Shown here: piece by piece, positions 1 to 8,979 of the stretch | Numbering within the stretch: position 1 is the stretch's first letter | Layout: every line of letters begins with the position of its first letter | From: Mycolicibacterium fluoranthenivorans | GTDB taxonomy: Bacteria; Actinomycetota; Actinomycetes; Mycobacteriales; Mycobacteriaceae | Assembly: GCF_011758805.1 (NCBI RefSeq) | Contig: NZ_JAANOW010000005.1 | Span: 248,001 to 312,000 of the forward strand | DNA length: 64,000 nucleotides | Reading direction: 5' to 3' | The notes under the pieces: generated by a model | The model's database searches: none | Told to the model about the DNA's origin: nothing | The model's input: only the letters and a program-made list of their open reading frames with translations | Program-made: the position numbers and the translations under genes

Positions 1-1038
1 CACCGCGGCGGATTCGTGGACCCCCGCCCGTACAACGACGTCGGCCGCACCGGTCCCGATGTCGGAATCAACGCCGGCTGGCGAAATCCGTTGGGGAACG
101 GATACTGCGGGTGTCGGGGCTGCCGTGTCGGCGGCCGACACAGCAGCGCTTGCCACCTGCGGCGACGATGCAGATGCAGGTTTCTCGGCGGTGGTGTCGG
201 GAACGACTTGGGGGCGACGGACATAGGCGCTGTCGATGTACGGGCGTAGCCACTTGTCGGCGACGGTGGTGTCGATGCCGGCGATGCGCAGCGGCGCGGT
301 GATCGGCAAGTCTGCGGTCGGGATGACGTAGTGCGTGGTGGTGCCACCGGCCGCGTTGACGGTCACGGTCTTCAGCGTGCCCGGTGTGCTCGGGTCGGCG
401 GCGGCACCATAGTCCGGGTGTACGAATGCCACCCCCATCACCGCATTCGTGGCCGCCAACGGATTGAATCGGTCCGGCCAGTCGGCGATACCGTCATACT
501 CGCGAACGATTTCCGTGGTGTCGTACGGTGTGGGCAGTAGTCCCGGCGGCACCGACAGCCACAGCAGCGGATTCTTGGCAACGATGCCGCCGGTGGTGTT
601 CATCGGATCACCGAATGTCACGAAGGTCAGTTCCGTCGGGGGCCGCTCCGCAGCGACCCGCAGGGCAATCGACTGCTTGACGTAGTCCAGCACGATTGCG
701 CCCTGACTCACACCGGCAAGAGTGATCTTGGTGCCGGCGGGGACTGCATCCAGGTGTGAGTTCACACCGGTGGCACCGATCGCCGAGTCCAGTGCGAACA
801 GCAGGCCTGCGGGATAACCGATTCCGGTGATGGGGCCGGCTTCAGCGAGGTACCCGTCCGCAAGTCCCAACGCCTGTTGGGCGACGGGGACGGTAGTACA
901 CAGGCACGTGCCCTGGAGATAGAACGCGGCGATGTCGGGACTGCCGGCGACCGCGGCTCCAGCCACCGGCGCGGCACCCTGGACGAAAGGGAGCATGGCA
1001 GCGAAACCCGCAGCGATGATGCGCGACTTGGAGTCCAC
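1..1038 (-). CDS. PE-PPE domain secreted alpha/beta hydrolase (3' end outside window)
   Basis: Exported serine-hydrolase-like protein of the mycobacterial PE-PPE domain family (esterase/cutinase-like fold). The frame stays open from a GTG at 1038 to the window edge, so the C-terminus is missing. The GTG follows an AAGG-containing leader and opens a short basic then hydrophobic segment that reads as a signal peptide. The nucleophile elbow is LAGVSQGA (GxSxG, Ser near residue 103). The visible tail is Pro/Ala/Thr/Val-rich and low complexity. There is no PE or PPE N-terminal domain; the signal peptide replaces it, as is common in environmental mycobacteria. The substrate cannot be read from sequence. 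Confidence 0.8.
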   Translation of the reverse strand, partial: MDSKSRIIAAGFAAMLPFVQGAAPVAGAAVAGSPDIAAFYLQGTCLCTTVPVAQQALGLADGYLAEAGPITGIGYPAGLLFALDSAIGATGVNSHLDAVPAGTKITLAGVSQGAIVLDYVKQSIALRVAAERPPTELTFVTFGDPMNTTGGIVAKNPLLWLSVPPGLLPTPYDTTEIVREYDGIADWPDRFNPLAATNAVMGVAFVHPDYGAAADPSTPGTLKTVTVNAAGGTTTHYVIPTADLPITAPLRIAGIDTTVADKWLRPYIDSAYVRRPQVVPDTTAEKPASASSPQVASAAVSAADTAAPTPAVSVPQRISPAGVDSDIGTGAADVVVRAGVHESAAV

Positions 1039-1429
1039 GAGGAAACCTTCCGTTGTCACAGTGGCGGTAAGCGTCCGCTCCGGTGGCTCCCACCGATGCC
1101 ACGGCAGGATTCGCACACTCACGAAACCCAGAGGTCGCGGGCAGGAGGCGGATCAGTCGCGCTGTCAACACAAGGCCGCTCCGGCGCACAGAAGCATCGA
1201 CATGCGACCCATCCTTTTTGGCACACCAGTACCGATATTGACGCGGCAAAAATAACACGGTGCGCATACCCGCGCTTACCGAAACCTTCTGCAGCAGATC
1301 GGCTTCGACGAGACCTCCGTCACGCCCCCGCTCACCTGCGTGTCGTCCACGCGCCCGCGCCGAGGGGTCGGCACATGAGCTGACTTCAAGTCATTGCCTG
1401 TAAGTCAGCATCGGGATAGGGTCGCGAAT
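1039..1429. other. Intergenic region, no convincing gene
   Basis: This 391-bp stretch separates the leftward PE-PPE gene from the rightward small gene at 1430. All open frames here are antisense or chance GC-rich frames with no recognisable domain. It holds the PE-PPE gene leader at its left end and, at its right end, a palindrome and promoter (separate entries). Nothing else was seen. Confidence 0.6.
1381..1422 (+). promoter_or_regulatory. Promoter with palindromic operator for a leaderless small gene
   Basis: A -35-like TTGCCT (1394-1399) and a -10-like TAGGGT (1417-1422) are 17 bp apart, and the GTG at 1430 follows 7 bases after the -10. That spacing predicts a leaderless transcript, common in mycobacteria. 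TGACTTCAAGTCA (1381-1393) is a palindrome just upstream of the -35, and the half-site AAGTCA recurs at 1402-1407. A regulator binding there is inferred. Confidence 0.45.
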
Positions 1430-1608
1430 GTGAGCACCCTCAGCAAGAGCGACATCCAGAGCGCGCCAGACGGCGACAGCAAGCTCGTCGCCACCATCAC
1501 GGTCGACATGGCCGGCGCACTGCTGTTCGACCCCAGGACAAACACGTAGAGAAGATCCTGGTGACCGAACTCGTTGCGCCCCTGAACAATATCGCGGCAA
1601 TGCTCTGA
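1430..1608 (+). pseudogene. Small gene with probable one-base frameshift, unknown function
   Basis: Read from the GTG at 1430 the frame stops at 1549 after 39 codons. If one base is restored in the CCCC run around 1534-1537, reading continues in the -1 frame as a sensible sequence (DKHVEKILVTELVAPLNNI) to a stop at 1606-1608, giving about 59 residues. The start matches the predicted leaderless promoter. The family is not recognised. This is either a true frameshift or a homopolymer sequencing error; a genuine 39-residue peptide is the alternative. Confidence 0.35.
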
Positions 1609-1655
1609 ACGACGAGTGTCGGGTACTCCTTCAGCCCTGAAAGGCTGGTCACCAC

Positions 1656-2951
1656 ATGCGGCGGTCGTGGCTCACCAAGCTCGAACCGGTGGCTGCACAG
1701 AGTGTGGCGTCGGCAGTCTTGGCCGCACGTGCCGACGAACTCACCGCCCTGCTGGGTCCCGGCCCCGCGGGCTGGGCAGTGGAACTCGGCGCGACCATGG
1801 CCACCCACATCACCGCAGCGATCCCGGAACTGGCGGTCGACGTGATCGCCACGGAGGTGCGCAAAGGATGCGAGGCGGCAGCGATCGGCACCTTGACAGC
1901 GCTCGCACAGGATGCAGACGTGACAGCGATGGTGACGCCCGAGGTCCTGTCCGGTCCGATGGAAGTGGTGGCACGCGGAATCGGCATCGAGCACATGTTG
2001 CGCAGCATCCAGGTTGCCCACGCAACCGCAACAGAAGTCATCCTCGACGCCGCAGATCGGGTACTTCCCGAAAGCCAGCGCTTTGCCGAGATGCGGCGCG
2101 TCAGTGAACTCCTGTTCGGCGTGGTCGGATTCCTGACCGAGCGCATGGCTGCCGAGTACACCCGCGCCCACCAGGCTTGGTTGACCAGCTCGGCGGCTCT
2201 GCGCATGGAGATCGTCGAGGACATCCTCAGCGGTGATGGCGGCGCGTCACCGGACCGAGCGACCCGAGTCCTCGGCTATGACCTGAGCCGGTGGCATCTC
2301 GCGGTCATCGTCTGGACAGACGATGCGGCGCCTCATGATCCGGTCCACCTGACCTCCGCCGCTGCTGACGTGCTGGCCGCTGCGGGCTGCGTGTCCACTC
2401 TGCTGCTACCGGTCGGTGGTCACCGCGTCTGGGCGTGGGGATCGCGCACCGCCCGACCACCGAGTCCAGCCGATGCGATGCCGACGCCACCTCCGCCGGG
2501 CGTGCGGGTGGCGACCGGACTGCCCGGAATCGGCGTTGACGGGTTTCGCCGCAGCCACCAGCAGGCCGGCGATGCCGCTCATATCGGCTCGATGTCGACA
2601 CGCGGCGAGTGGCTCCTTCGCTACGACGAGCTCGATATCGTCGCCATGCTCAGCGCCGACCTACAAGCGGCCAGTGAATTCGTAGTGCGCGAGCTCGGCG
2701 AGCTGGCCGGACACCAGGAATCCGTGGCCGTGATGCGCCACACGCTCAGGTGTTACCTGGATCGGGACCGTAGCCTCGCCCGGACCGCCGAACACCTCCA
2801 CGTCGCCCGCAACACGGTGGCTTATCGCGTGCAGCGAGCTGAGCAGCTGCGCGGGCGTCCCGCCACCGAACGCCGCCTGCAGCTGCACGCCGCCCTCACG
2901 CTCGCCGAGGAGATCGGCACCGCCGTCCTGCCACGGAGCCCCTCAGGCTGA
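1656..2951 (+). CDS. PucR-type (CdaR-like) transcriptional regulator
   Basis: Cytoplasmic DNA-binding regulator of 431 residues. The N-terminal half is an alpha-helical sensor-like region of unknown ligand, and the C-terminal 60-70 residues carry the PucR-type helix-turn-helix, recognisable in RSLARTAEHLHVARNTV (about residues 371-387). Members usually control catabolic genes and often respond to a pathway metabolite. It lies immediately upstream of, and co-oriented with, the FAH/VOC/monooxygenase operon, so it is the obvious candidate controller of that operon. The ATG at 1656 follows GAAAGG at a rather long distance, so a different start is possible. Confidence 0.8.
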   Translation: MRRSWLTKLEPVAAQSVASAVLAARADELTALLGPGPAGWAVELGATMATHITAAIPELAVDVIATEVRKGCEAAAIGTLTALAQDADVTAMVTPEVLSGPMEVVARGIGIEHMLRSIQVAHATATEVILDAADRVLPESQRFAEMRRVSELLFGVVGFLTERMAAEYTRAHQAWLTSSAALRMEIVEDILSGDGGASPDRATRVLGYDLSRWHLAVIVWTDDAAPHDPVHLTSAAADVLAAAGCVSTLLLPVGGHRVWAWGSRTARPPSPADAMPTPPPPGVRVATGLPGIGVDGFRRSHQQAGDAAHIGSMSTRGEWLLRYDELDIVAMLSADLQAASEFVVRELGELAGHQESVAVMRHTLRCYLDRDRSLARTAEHLHVARNTVAYRVQRAEQLRGRPATERRLQLHAALTLAEEIGTAVLPRSPSG

Positions 2952-3093
2952 GCGATCGCGTGGACGCCATGACCATGTGGATCGAAGTCCAATTTTCCTT
3001 CTCGAGTTTGGGATGGAACACCGAGCTGATGGGCGCTTCTCCGCCTTGACTCGACACAGCCACTGCCCAACTTTCCGACACCGAGGAGAACAC

Positions 3094-4053
3094 GTGGTCG
3101 TCCACCTCGTCCGCTTTCACGACGAGCACCGCGCCGCCTGGGGCGTACTGAACGGTGCCACCCTCTCCCCGCTCGACGGGGACTACGAACACACCGCCGA
3201 GCTGATCGAGCACGGCGAAGCCGACTGGCGCGCAGCGGGCGCGAAGCCGGGATCCCTTGCGTTCAGCGATGTCGAGCCGCTCTCCCCCGTCACCACCCCG
3301 TGTCGAGTGATGTGCCAGGGAGCCAACTATCGCCAACATGCGATCGAGTCCGGTATGAACCCGGACGAACGTGCGTTCAACTTGTTCTTCGACAAGACCG
3401 ACGCCTCCGTCACCGGCCCGCACGCCGAGGTCACCCGCCCGGCCCATGTCGCACTCCTGGACTACGAGATCGAGCTGGCCCTGGTGATGCGCCGAACCGT
3501 CAGTGCACCGACGACGATCAATATCGACAACCTGCACGAATACGTCTTCGGTATCACCATCGGAAACGACCTGTCCGCCCGCGACGTACAACTGCCCCAG
3601 GGCCAATTCCTCAAGGGCAAGAGTTACCGCGGCTTCTGCCCCCTGGGACCAGTGCTGGCAGTGCTCGAACCCCAGGATTTCTCCCTGCTCGACGATCTGG
3701 AACTGCGGCTGGACGTCAACGGCGCACCGCGGCAACGCGACAACACCGCCAATATGCTCTACCGCCCGGCGGAGACGTTGACCGAGCTCACCGAATTCTG
3801 CAACATCAGCCCGGGCGATGTGCTGCTCACCGGCACCCCGCACGGCTGTGTGGCGACCTCACCGCCGCCACTGGTGCGCCGGCTGGCCACTGCGCTACTG
3901 CCCGAGGACAAGCTCTGGGCCTCGTTCATCAAGATGAACAAGCGCAAGCCCTATCTGAAACCCGGCGATGTCATCAGCGCCTCGATCCGCAATCCCAGCG
4001 GTTCTGTGGACCTTGGCACCCAACGGACCACCATCGTTGCCCCGTCGGCCTAG
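3094..4053 (+). CDS. Fumarylacetoacetate hydrolase family protein
   Basis: Predicted to hydrolyse C-C bonds or process a keto-enol ring-cleavage product, using a divalent metal (FAH superfamily). The protein has 319 residues. An N-terminal lid-type domain (1-70) is followed by the catalytic FAH fold. Metal ligands are visible as DYEIELALV (two Glu) and, further on, GNDLSARD (Asp); LLTGTPHG is the usual late loop. I chose GTG 3094 because GAGGAG lies 7 bases upstream; an in-frame ATG at 2977 lacks a ribosome site. It is the first gene of an operon with the VOC gene (15-bp gap) and the monooxygenase. Confidence 0.85.
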   Translation: MVVHLVRFHDEHRAAWGVLNGATLSPLDGDYEHTAELIEHGEADWRAAGAKPGSLAFSDVEPLSPVTTPCRVMCQGANYRQHAIESGMNPDERAFNLFFDKTDASVTGPHAEVTRPAHVALLDYEIELALVMRRTVSAPTTINIDNLHEYVFGITIGNDLSARDVQLPQGQFLKGKSYRGFCPLGPVLAVLEPQDFSLLDDLELRLDVNGAPRQRDNTANMLYRPAETLTELTEFCNISPGDVLLTGTPHGCVATSPPPLVRRLATALLPEDKLWASFIKMNKRKPYLKPGDVISASIRNPSGSVDLGTQRTTIVAPSA

Positions 4054-4068
4054 AAAGGACGAAGCCCT

Positions 4069-4758
4069 GTGAGCACCCCGCCGAGCCAGCCGCAACCATC
4101 GACCCCAATTCGACCAGACATGTCCACTGCACCAACGGATCTCGAAGAAAACCCGGATCGTCTGGTGCCCGACTTCATCGCGCACTGGGTGGTGAAAACC
4201 GCTCGAAGCGCCGAGATGATCGCCTGGTACGGAACCGTATTCGATGCCCGAGTGGTCCACGAGGATTCGCAGATCGCGTTTCTCACCTGGGACGGCGAGA
4301 GTCACCGTCTCGCTCTGATCAAACTACCGGCACCCCTGCGGCACGCTTTCCCGCTTGCCCGGTTCCGCCGCAAGACCTACGGCATCGACCACCTCGCGTT
4401 CACCTTCGCCTCCGTGACCCGCCTGCTGTTGACCTACGAACGTCTCAAACATGCCGGAATCACCCCGGTTTGGTCGATCAACCACGGACCGACCACCAGC
4501 CTGTACTACGAGGACCCGGAGGGTATTCGCCTGGAGTTCCAGACCGAGAACTTCCCCAGCGCCCAGCTGACCGCGGACTACTTCAACAGCAAGGAGTTCG
4601 CCGACAACCCCATCGGCGTCAACGTCGATCCCGATTATCTGCTCGAACGTCTGCGCGCAGGTACCTCGGAGACCGATCTGCTCAAGCCCGGCGCCGGCAC
4701 CCGCCCAGGAACCAAGCCGCGCGCCAACAAGCAAACCCTCACGTGGAAGACGTTGTGA
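4069..4758 (+). CDS. VOC family protein, extradiol dioxygenase-like
   Basis: Glyoxalase/bleomycin-resistance/extradiol-dioxygenase fold, 229 residues. The metal triad can be read: His in AHWVV (about residue 35), His in YGIDHLAF (about 107) and Glu in IRLEFQTEN (about 156). YYEDPEGIRLEF is typical of type I extradiol dioxygenases that open catechol-like rings. Translation starts at GTG 4069 behind GAAAGGAC. Its place between a flavin monooxygenase and an FAH hydrolase supports hydroxylation, ring cleavage and hydrolysis as successive steps. The first about 30 residues are Pro/Ser/Thr-rich and disordered-looking. Confidence 0.8.
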   Translation: MSTPPSQPQPSTPIRPDMSTAPTDLEENPDRLVPDFIAHWVVKTARSAEMIAWYGTVFDARVVHEDSQIAFLTWDGESHRLALIKLPAPLRHAFPLARFRRKTYGIDHLAFTFASVTRLLLTYERLKHAGITPVWSINHGPTTSLYYEDPEGIRLEFQTENFPSAQLTADYFNSKEFADNPIGVNVDPDYLLERLRAGTSETDLLKPGAGTRPGTKPRANKQTLTWKTL

Positions 4759-4761
4759 TCC

Positions 4762-6561
4762 ATGGCCACTGAACAGATCGTGATCGTCGGCGCCGGGGCA
4801 GCCGGTTGCACCCTCGCCCTACTACTGGCACGCCGTGGGATAGCCAGCACCGTCGTGGAACAGCGCACCGACACGCGACTGCACCCCGCCGCGCACGTCG
4901 TCAACGCCCGCACGTTGGAGATCTGGAACGAGGCCTCACCGACGCTGGTACACGACCTCGAGGTGATCACCCCGTCGATCGACACGGTCAACATCATCCG
5001 GTGGTGCACCGACGTCCACGCCGCACCGTTGGGTGAAATCGATCTGCTCTCCGAACCCGAGCAACTCGCCGAGGTCCGCTCGCACAGCCCGTTCCTGATC
5101 TCCCACATCGGTCAGCACCTGCTGATGCCGGCGCTGTGGAAAGCTCTCGAGGGCGAGGCGTTGATCGACTTCCGCCGCGGCTGGCACGCCGTCATGACGG
5201 CGGATCAGCTGTCGCTGCAGTCACCTGATGCGATGCCGCAGAACGAAACACCGCGCTACATCATCGCCGCCGACGGCGCGAACAGCTCCCTGCGCGAGGC
5301 GGCGGACATCGCCATGACCGGGCCTGTCCTGGCCAACATGGGCAGCGTTTTCTTCCACGCGCCGGAGCTCTATGCTGACGGCGCCGACCGCCCGTTGCTG
5401 AGTTGGATCTATCACCCCCGCTTCAGCGGAGTCATGATCGCCCACGCCGACGACGACTACGTGTTGATGACGCCGTACCTTCACCCCGCTCAGCTCATCG
5501 CACGCAGCAGTCGCGACTATTGGGACCGGCAACTGCCCCACGTCCTCGGCACGAGCAATTACGGAATCCGATCCACCGGCACGTGGACCATGACCTCGCA
5601 GATGGCGCAGAGCTTTCGCCGCGGACCACTGCTCCTGATCGGCGATGCGGCACATCGCTTTCCGCACACCGGTGGCTTCGGCCTCAACAGCGGCGTCCAG
5701 GACGCCCACAACCTGGCCTGGAAGCTTGCCGCGGTACTCGCCGACGGGGCCCCCGACTCACTGTTGGATACCTACGAAACCGAACGCCGGCCGGTGGTGA
5801 CCCGATTCGCCGAGCAGAGCACGTCCAACCACTTCAAGCTTGACGAGGTCACAGCACCCCTGGGCATCACCAACCGATCTCTGCATCTGGCCACCGAGCT
5901 GATAACAAAGCCGTGGCTATCTTGGATTCCCGACCGCGCCATAGCCACGATCGCCGATACACTGACCACCGCTCAGACGTCACGGACCAAGCGACTCCTG
6001 CAGCAGGGCAACCGAAGCCAGCGATTGCGCCGGCGCATGGCCGAGCAGATCCCCGGACAGCTGGAACATTTCGTGGCCAGCGGTTTGGAATTCGGTTACG
6101 CCTACGACAGTCCGCTGATCGACACCGCTACCGAGGGCCCCTGCCCGGCCGGCGACGTGTCTCGCTATCACCCGAGTACGCACCCCGGCGCCCGACTGCC
6201 GCACACCCTCGTACTCGACGACAACGGAAGCATCCGACCCCTGCACCACCTGATCAGCCCGACCGGGTTGACACTGTTCACCGGCGACCCCCACGCGTGG
6301 GCCGCGAGCACGCGGCACCGGCCGGTGGATGTGCCCGTCACGGTCACCGCACTGACCCCGCCCAGCCCGGATACCCGTGACGCGATGCTGGACCTCCTCG
6401 AAATCGGCGAACACGGCGCAGTGCTCGTTCGCCCCGACGGCCACGTCGTGTGGCGCAGCCGCACCGGACTCGATGCAGCCGAGCAGCTGCAGAGGTTCGT
6501 GCGCGACGCATGGGCACCTCTGTACCGAGGCAACGCCCCGAGTCTTCGGAGCCCCGTCTGA
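4762..6561 (+). CDS. FAD-dependent aromatic monooxygenase (PheA/TfdB family)
   Basis: Single-component flavoprotein hydroxylase of 599 residues. The N-terminal FAD-binding Rossmann motif is VGAGAAGCTLALLLA, and the second FAD contact is GDAAHRFPHTGGFGLNSG (about residues 293-310). The C-terminal about 170 residues form the thioredoxin-like tail found in phenol 2-monooxygenase-type enzymes (LPHTLVLDDNGSIRPLHHL). It probably uses NAD(P)H and O2 to hydroxylate an aromatic acid or phenol, supplying the catechol for the upstream VOC protein. The start is 3 bp after the VOC stop, so the two are co-translated. The substrate is not predictable. Confidence 0.85.
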   Translation: MATEQIVIVGAGAAGCTLALLLARRGIASTVVEQRTDTRLHPAAHVVNARTLEIWNEASPTLVHDLEVITPSIDTVNIIRWCTDVHAAPLGEIDLLSEPEQLAEVRSHSPFLISHIGQHLLMPALWKALEGEALIDFRRGWHAVMTADQLSLQSPDAMPQNETPRYIIAADGANSSLREAADIAMTGPVLANMGSVFFHAPELYADGADRPLLSWIYHPRFSGVMIAHADDDYVLMTPYLHPAQLIARSSRDYWDRQLPHVLGTSNYGIRSTGTWTMTSQMAQSFRRGPLLLIGDAAHRFPHTGGFGLNSGVQDAHNLAWKLAAVLADGAPDSLLDTYETERRPVVTRFAEQSTSNHFKLDEVTAPLGITNRSLHLATELITKPWLSWIPDRAIATIADTLTTAQTSRTKRLLQQGNRSQRLRRRMAEQIPGQLEHFVASGLEFGYAYDSPLIDTATEGPCPAGDVSRYHPSTHPGARLPHTLVLDDNGSIRPLHHLISPTGLTLFTGDPHAWAASTRHRPVDVPVTVTALTPPSPDTRDAMLDLLEIGEHGAVLVRPDGHVVWRSRTGLDAAEQLQRFVRDAWAPLYRGNAPSLRSPV

Positions 6562-6628
6562 GAACGCCTCCCCGCGTCGCGGAAGGACCCCGACGCGGTC
6601 GACTAATCGCAGTGTGGGAAGCCCACCG

Positions 6629-7267
6629 TCAGGATCGACCGGCCGCGGCGGCCCGGTAATGTTCGCGGATCTGCTTGGCCGGGATCTTGCGATCGAGGGC
6701 AAGTGCGTAGGTCACGACAAAATTCTCATCGAGACCCGCATCGATCAGATCGCGCAGATGCCGCTGCGGGCGCTCCCGATCACTGCCGCGGACCGCGCTT
6801 CCGGCAAGTTCGAAGTCATGGGACAACAGCCGCACGAATTGGCGACGCAGCGGATCACCCAACGGGGGCATCGTCCGTCCAGTGGACGGATCGTAGGCCC
6901 TCGCCGCGGTCGCCCACCCTCGAAAATCGACGCAGCCGGCTCTCTCGAGCACGATGAGTGTCTGCCGAACGGCCATGGGAACAGCGCGTTCCAGCCAGCG
7001 GTCGTCCGGCCACACGAGAACCACCGGGCCGCTACCCCACTCCCAATCCGTGAGCCGGCACACTCTGCGACGCGCAGTCCCCTGCGAGAGCGCACGAAGC
7101 AGCGGCATATCGTCGAGGGACTCTCGACGCTGAGGCGTGACGAGCACACGCCTGTTCATATTCGCCACACTGTGACGAAGCCACTCCGCCATCCGCATGG
7201 TCGACTCGGGGTCGTGCAACGCGTGGGCAGGCATCCACACGCCCCGATGCCGGACGTCAGTGATCAC
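6629..7267 (-). CDS. Conserved hypothetical protein, 212 aa
   Basis: I do not recognise this family. The protein is soluble, rich in Arg and Trp, and lacks a signal peptide or membrane segment. A central stretch (GPVVLVWPDDRWLERAV) looks like a beta strand and helix, followed by an amphipathic helical region ending in an Ala/Arg-rich tail. It runs convergently towards the monooxygenase operon, with 67 bp between the stop codons. It has no obvious operon partner. The start ATG at 7267 is a guess; an internal Met at residue 24 or 37 is possible. Confidence 0.5.
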   Translation of the reverse strand: MITDVRHRGVWMPAHALHDPESTMRMAEWLRHSVANMNRRVLVTPQRRESLDDMPLLRALSQGTARRRVCRLTDWEWGSGPVVLVWPDDRWLERAVPMAVRQTLIVLERAGCVDFRGWATAARAYDPSTGRTMPPLGDPLRRQFVRLLSHDFELAGSAVRGSDRERPQRHLRDLIDAGLDENFVVTYALALDRKIPAKQIREHYRAAAAGRS

Positions 7268-7426
7268 GAGATGAAGCGTGCCAGGTCGAGATGTCTGAAA
7301 TAGCCGGATATTAAGAACCAGAGCGTGAACAGAATTTACATAATTCCCCTGGTTACCGGGCTTATCGCGACATACCCGGCTGATCGATCATCGAGTCGGC
7401 GACAAGCACGCTCAGATATCCCGCCA

Positions 7427-8044
7427 TCAAATACAGGGTCTGAAGAATGCGAACTTGACCGGTAGACAGTTCTGGAACAACTTCGGTACGCCGATCTTCG
7501 GCAGTCCCACCTTGACGAGCGTGGGGGACGACACCGACTGCGCGGCATCGGCAACCGTCGACAGTGCGCTCACACTTGTCTTGGCGGTGCTGGTTCCGCT
7601 GCTCCCGCCCACCGAACCCAACGCCTTGCTCACGTAGTACACAGCGTCGGCGGCGTCACTGATCCCGCCGACGATGCTGGTCGGGATATCGATGGCCGAA
7701 TTGACCACACTGAACACGTCCTTGGTCGCTCCGATCCCGGACGGTATCCGGCCACCCTGCTGCGCCACCTGCGCGGCATCACTCCATTGCTGCGTGGTCA
7801 CGCTCGCAACGGCCGGAGCCTGCGCCTTGCCGAGCGCCGCGGACAGCGCGCTACGGCACTCGCCGGTACCCGCGTCGCGCACCTCACTCCTCTTACACGT
7901 CGACGAAACACAGTTGCCGTTGAATTCCGACTGCCCGGTCACACAGTCCGCCGAACTGGGAGCAGCTGTGATCACCCCGACTGCCGTCAACGGTGTAAAG
8001 GCGGCCAGCGCAGCCGCCACATAGCGGCCCGACGAGTTGGCCAT
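7427..8044 (-). CDS. Secreted protein with N-terminal Cys cluster and C-terminal Cys pair
   Basis: Exported protein of 205 residues, family not recognised. A signal peptide occupies about residues 1-32 (hydrophobic core AAALAAFTPLTAVGVI, cleavage near SSA-DC). The mature N-terminus has five cysteines within about 35 residues (DCVTGQSEFNGNCVSSTC...GEC), suggesting disulfides. A Ser/Ala/Val-rich middle follows, and the last residues hold NCLPVKFAFFRPCI, a Cys pair echoing those in the small proline-rich neighbours. The ATG at 8044 is preceded by GGAGTGAACC. It is the distal member of a leftward run of three secreted proteins. Confidence 0.65.
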   Translation of the reverse strand: MANSSGRYVAAALAAFTPLTAVGVITAAPSSADCVTGQSEFNGNCVSSTCKRSEVRDAGTGECRSALSAALGKAQAPAVASVTTQQWSDAAQVAQQGGRIPSGIGATKDVFSVVNSAIDIPTSIVGGISDAADAVYYVSKALGSVGGSSGTSTAKTSVSALSTVADAAQSVSSPTLVKVGLPKIGVPKLFQNCLPVKFAFFRPCI

Positions 8045-8139
8045 GGTTCACTCCTAACCCAACGAATTCGGCGAACGAATACCCGAGACGCTGTGCGCGA
8101 ATCACCAACTCGCACAGCGGCCCGGCCAAGTGACTCCGC

Positions 8140-8310
8140 TCAGCGCGGCGGTGGGCACGGATTGATCGGCGATCCGCACGGCGGAGGTGGAGGCGGGGGT
8201 GGCGGAGCTGCGTTCGAGACACCCGCTCCGATACCCAGCGCCGCCGTGCTCAACCCCGCGATCAGCACGGCAGAACCAAAGACGTGACGTACGTTACGCT
8301 TTACGGTCAA
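8140..8310 (-). CDS. Tiny secreted proline-rich peptide, 56 aa
   Basis: Reads from TTG 8310, with GAGAGGGTGAG just upstream, to a TGA at 8140. It starts with a basic N-terminus (TVKRNVRH), then a hydrophobic signal segment (VLIAGLSTAALGIGAGV) and a cleavage-like SNAA site. The mature part is only about 21 residues: eight consecutive prolines, then CGSPINPC and a short Pro tail. No family is recognised. It resembles the gene at 8495-8713 and the one at 8980-9234 in design, so it is probably a paralogue. The unusual TTG start is required because no ATG or GTG lies in frame nearby. Confidence 0.55.
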   Translation of the reverse strand: MTVKRNVRHVFGSAVLIAGLSTAALGIGAGVSNAAPPPPPPPPPCGSPINPCPPPR

Positions 8311-8450
8311 GATCTCACCCTCTCGTCAAATCATCTGGACGACAACCAAACTAGCGACACGAGTTTGGCGCCTGCCATGGTGCGCTGTGATTTCCATGTG
8401 GGTTTTGCGCTCGCGCGATCTGCCCTCCCCGGCAGATCGACGGCCGAATG

Positions 8451-8486
8451 GTGTGGTGTACGCCGAGAAAACGGCGTACACCACAC
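8451..8486. terminator. Perfect 15-bp hairpin terminator
   Basis: GTGTGGTGTACGCCG (8451-8465) pairs perfectly with 8472-8486 around the 6-base loop AGAAAA. It begins 8 bp downstream of the stop of the leftward gene at 8495-8713. There is no U-tract, as is usual for mycobacterial terminators. Confidence 0.7.
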
Positions 8487-8494
8487 CAGCCGAA

Positions 8495-8713
8495 CTAGCG
8501 CCAGCCGGGGCCACCCGGTCCCGGCGGAGGCGGGTTGGGTGCCGGCGGACAGGGCAGCAGAGGCACACAGCGCACGGGCGCGGGCGGGCCACCCGGTCCC
8601 GGCGGAGGCGGCGGGGCGGCACTGGCCACTCCCGCGCCGAACCCCAGTCCGGCCAGCGCCAGGCCGTCACAGACTGCTACGGCACCGCGCAGACTACTTC
8701 TTCGATCGCGCAT
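8495..8713 (-). CDS. Small secreted proline-rich protein, 72 aa
   Basis: Starts at ATG 8713, 7 bases after AAAGGAA. The N-terminus is basic (MRDRRSSLR), followed by a hydrophobic signal segment with an ASA-AP cleavage site near residue 33. The mature chain of about 40 residues is made of Pro/Gly blocks around one CVPLLPC motif. The same motif (CIPLLPC) occurs in the divergent neighbour at 8980. No enzymatic residues are visible; the protein may be a cell-envelope or disulfide-linked peptide. A longer start at 8779 is less likely because it lacks a ribosome site and would spoil the signal peptide. Confidence 0.65.
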   Translation of the reverse strand: MRDRRSSLRGAVAVCDGLALAGLGFGAGVASAAPPPPPGPGGPPAPVRCVPLLPCPPAPNPPPPGPGGPGWR

Positions 8714-8979
8714 CGCATTTCCTTTCAGGTGGTTGTGCAAAATTCGACACCAATTGCACAGCAGCGACTTTCGTAGCACTTAGTCACATCGGCACCACGG
8801 CAGCATCACGAAATGCGCACTATGCCTCGCCTGTGCACGGGCTGTCCGCAAGTTCGGAAGTAGCTAGCACACAGCCTGTTTCGGAACATATCGGATTCTC
8901 AGGCTGAGCCAGACAACAACCCACGCTGATCCCATAGCGTTCCTCACGTCCACACCGAATCGAGAACAAGGAGCACTTC

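Noticed and set aside
3300..4772. 490-codon rightward frame spanning the FAH and VOC genes
   Set aside because: It runs through two genes in the wrong frame and has no recognisable fold.
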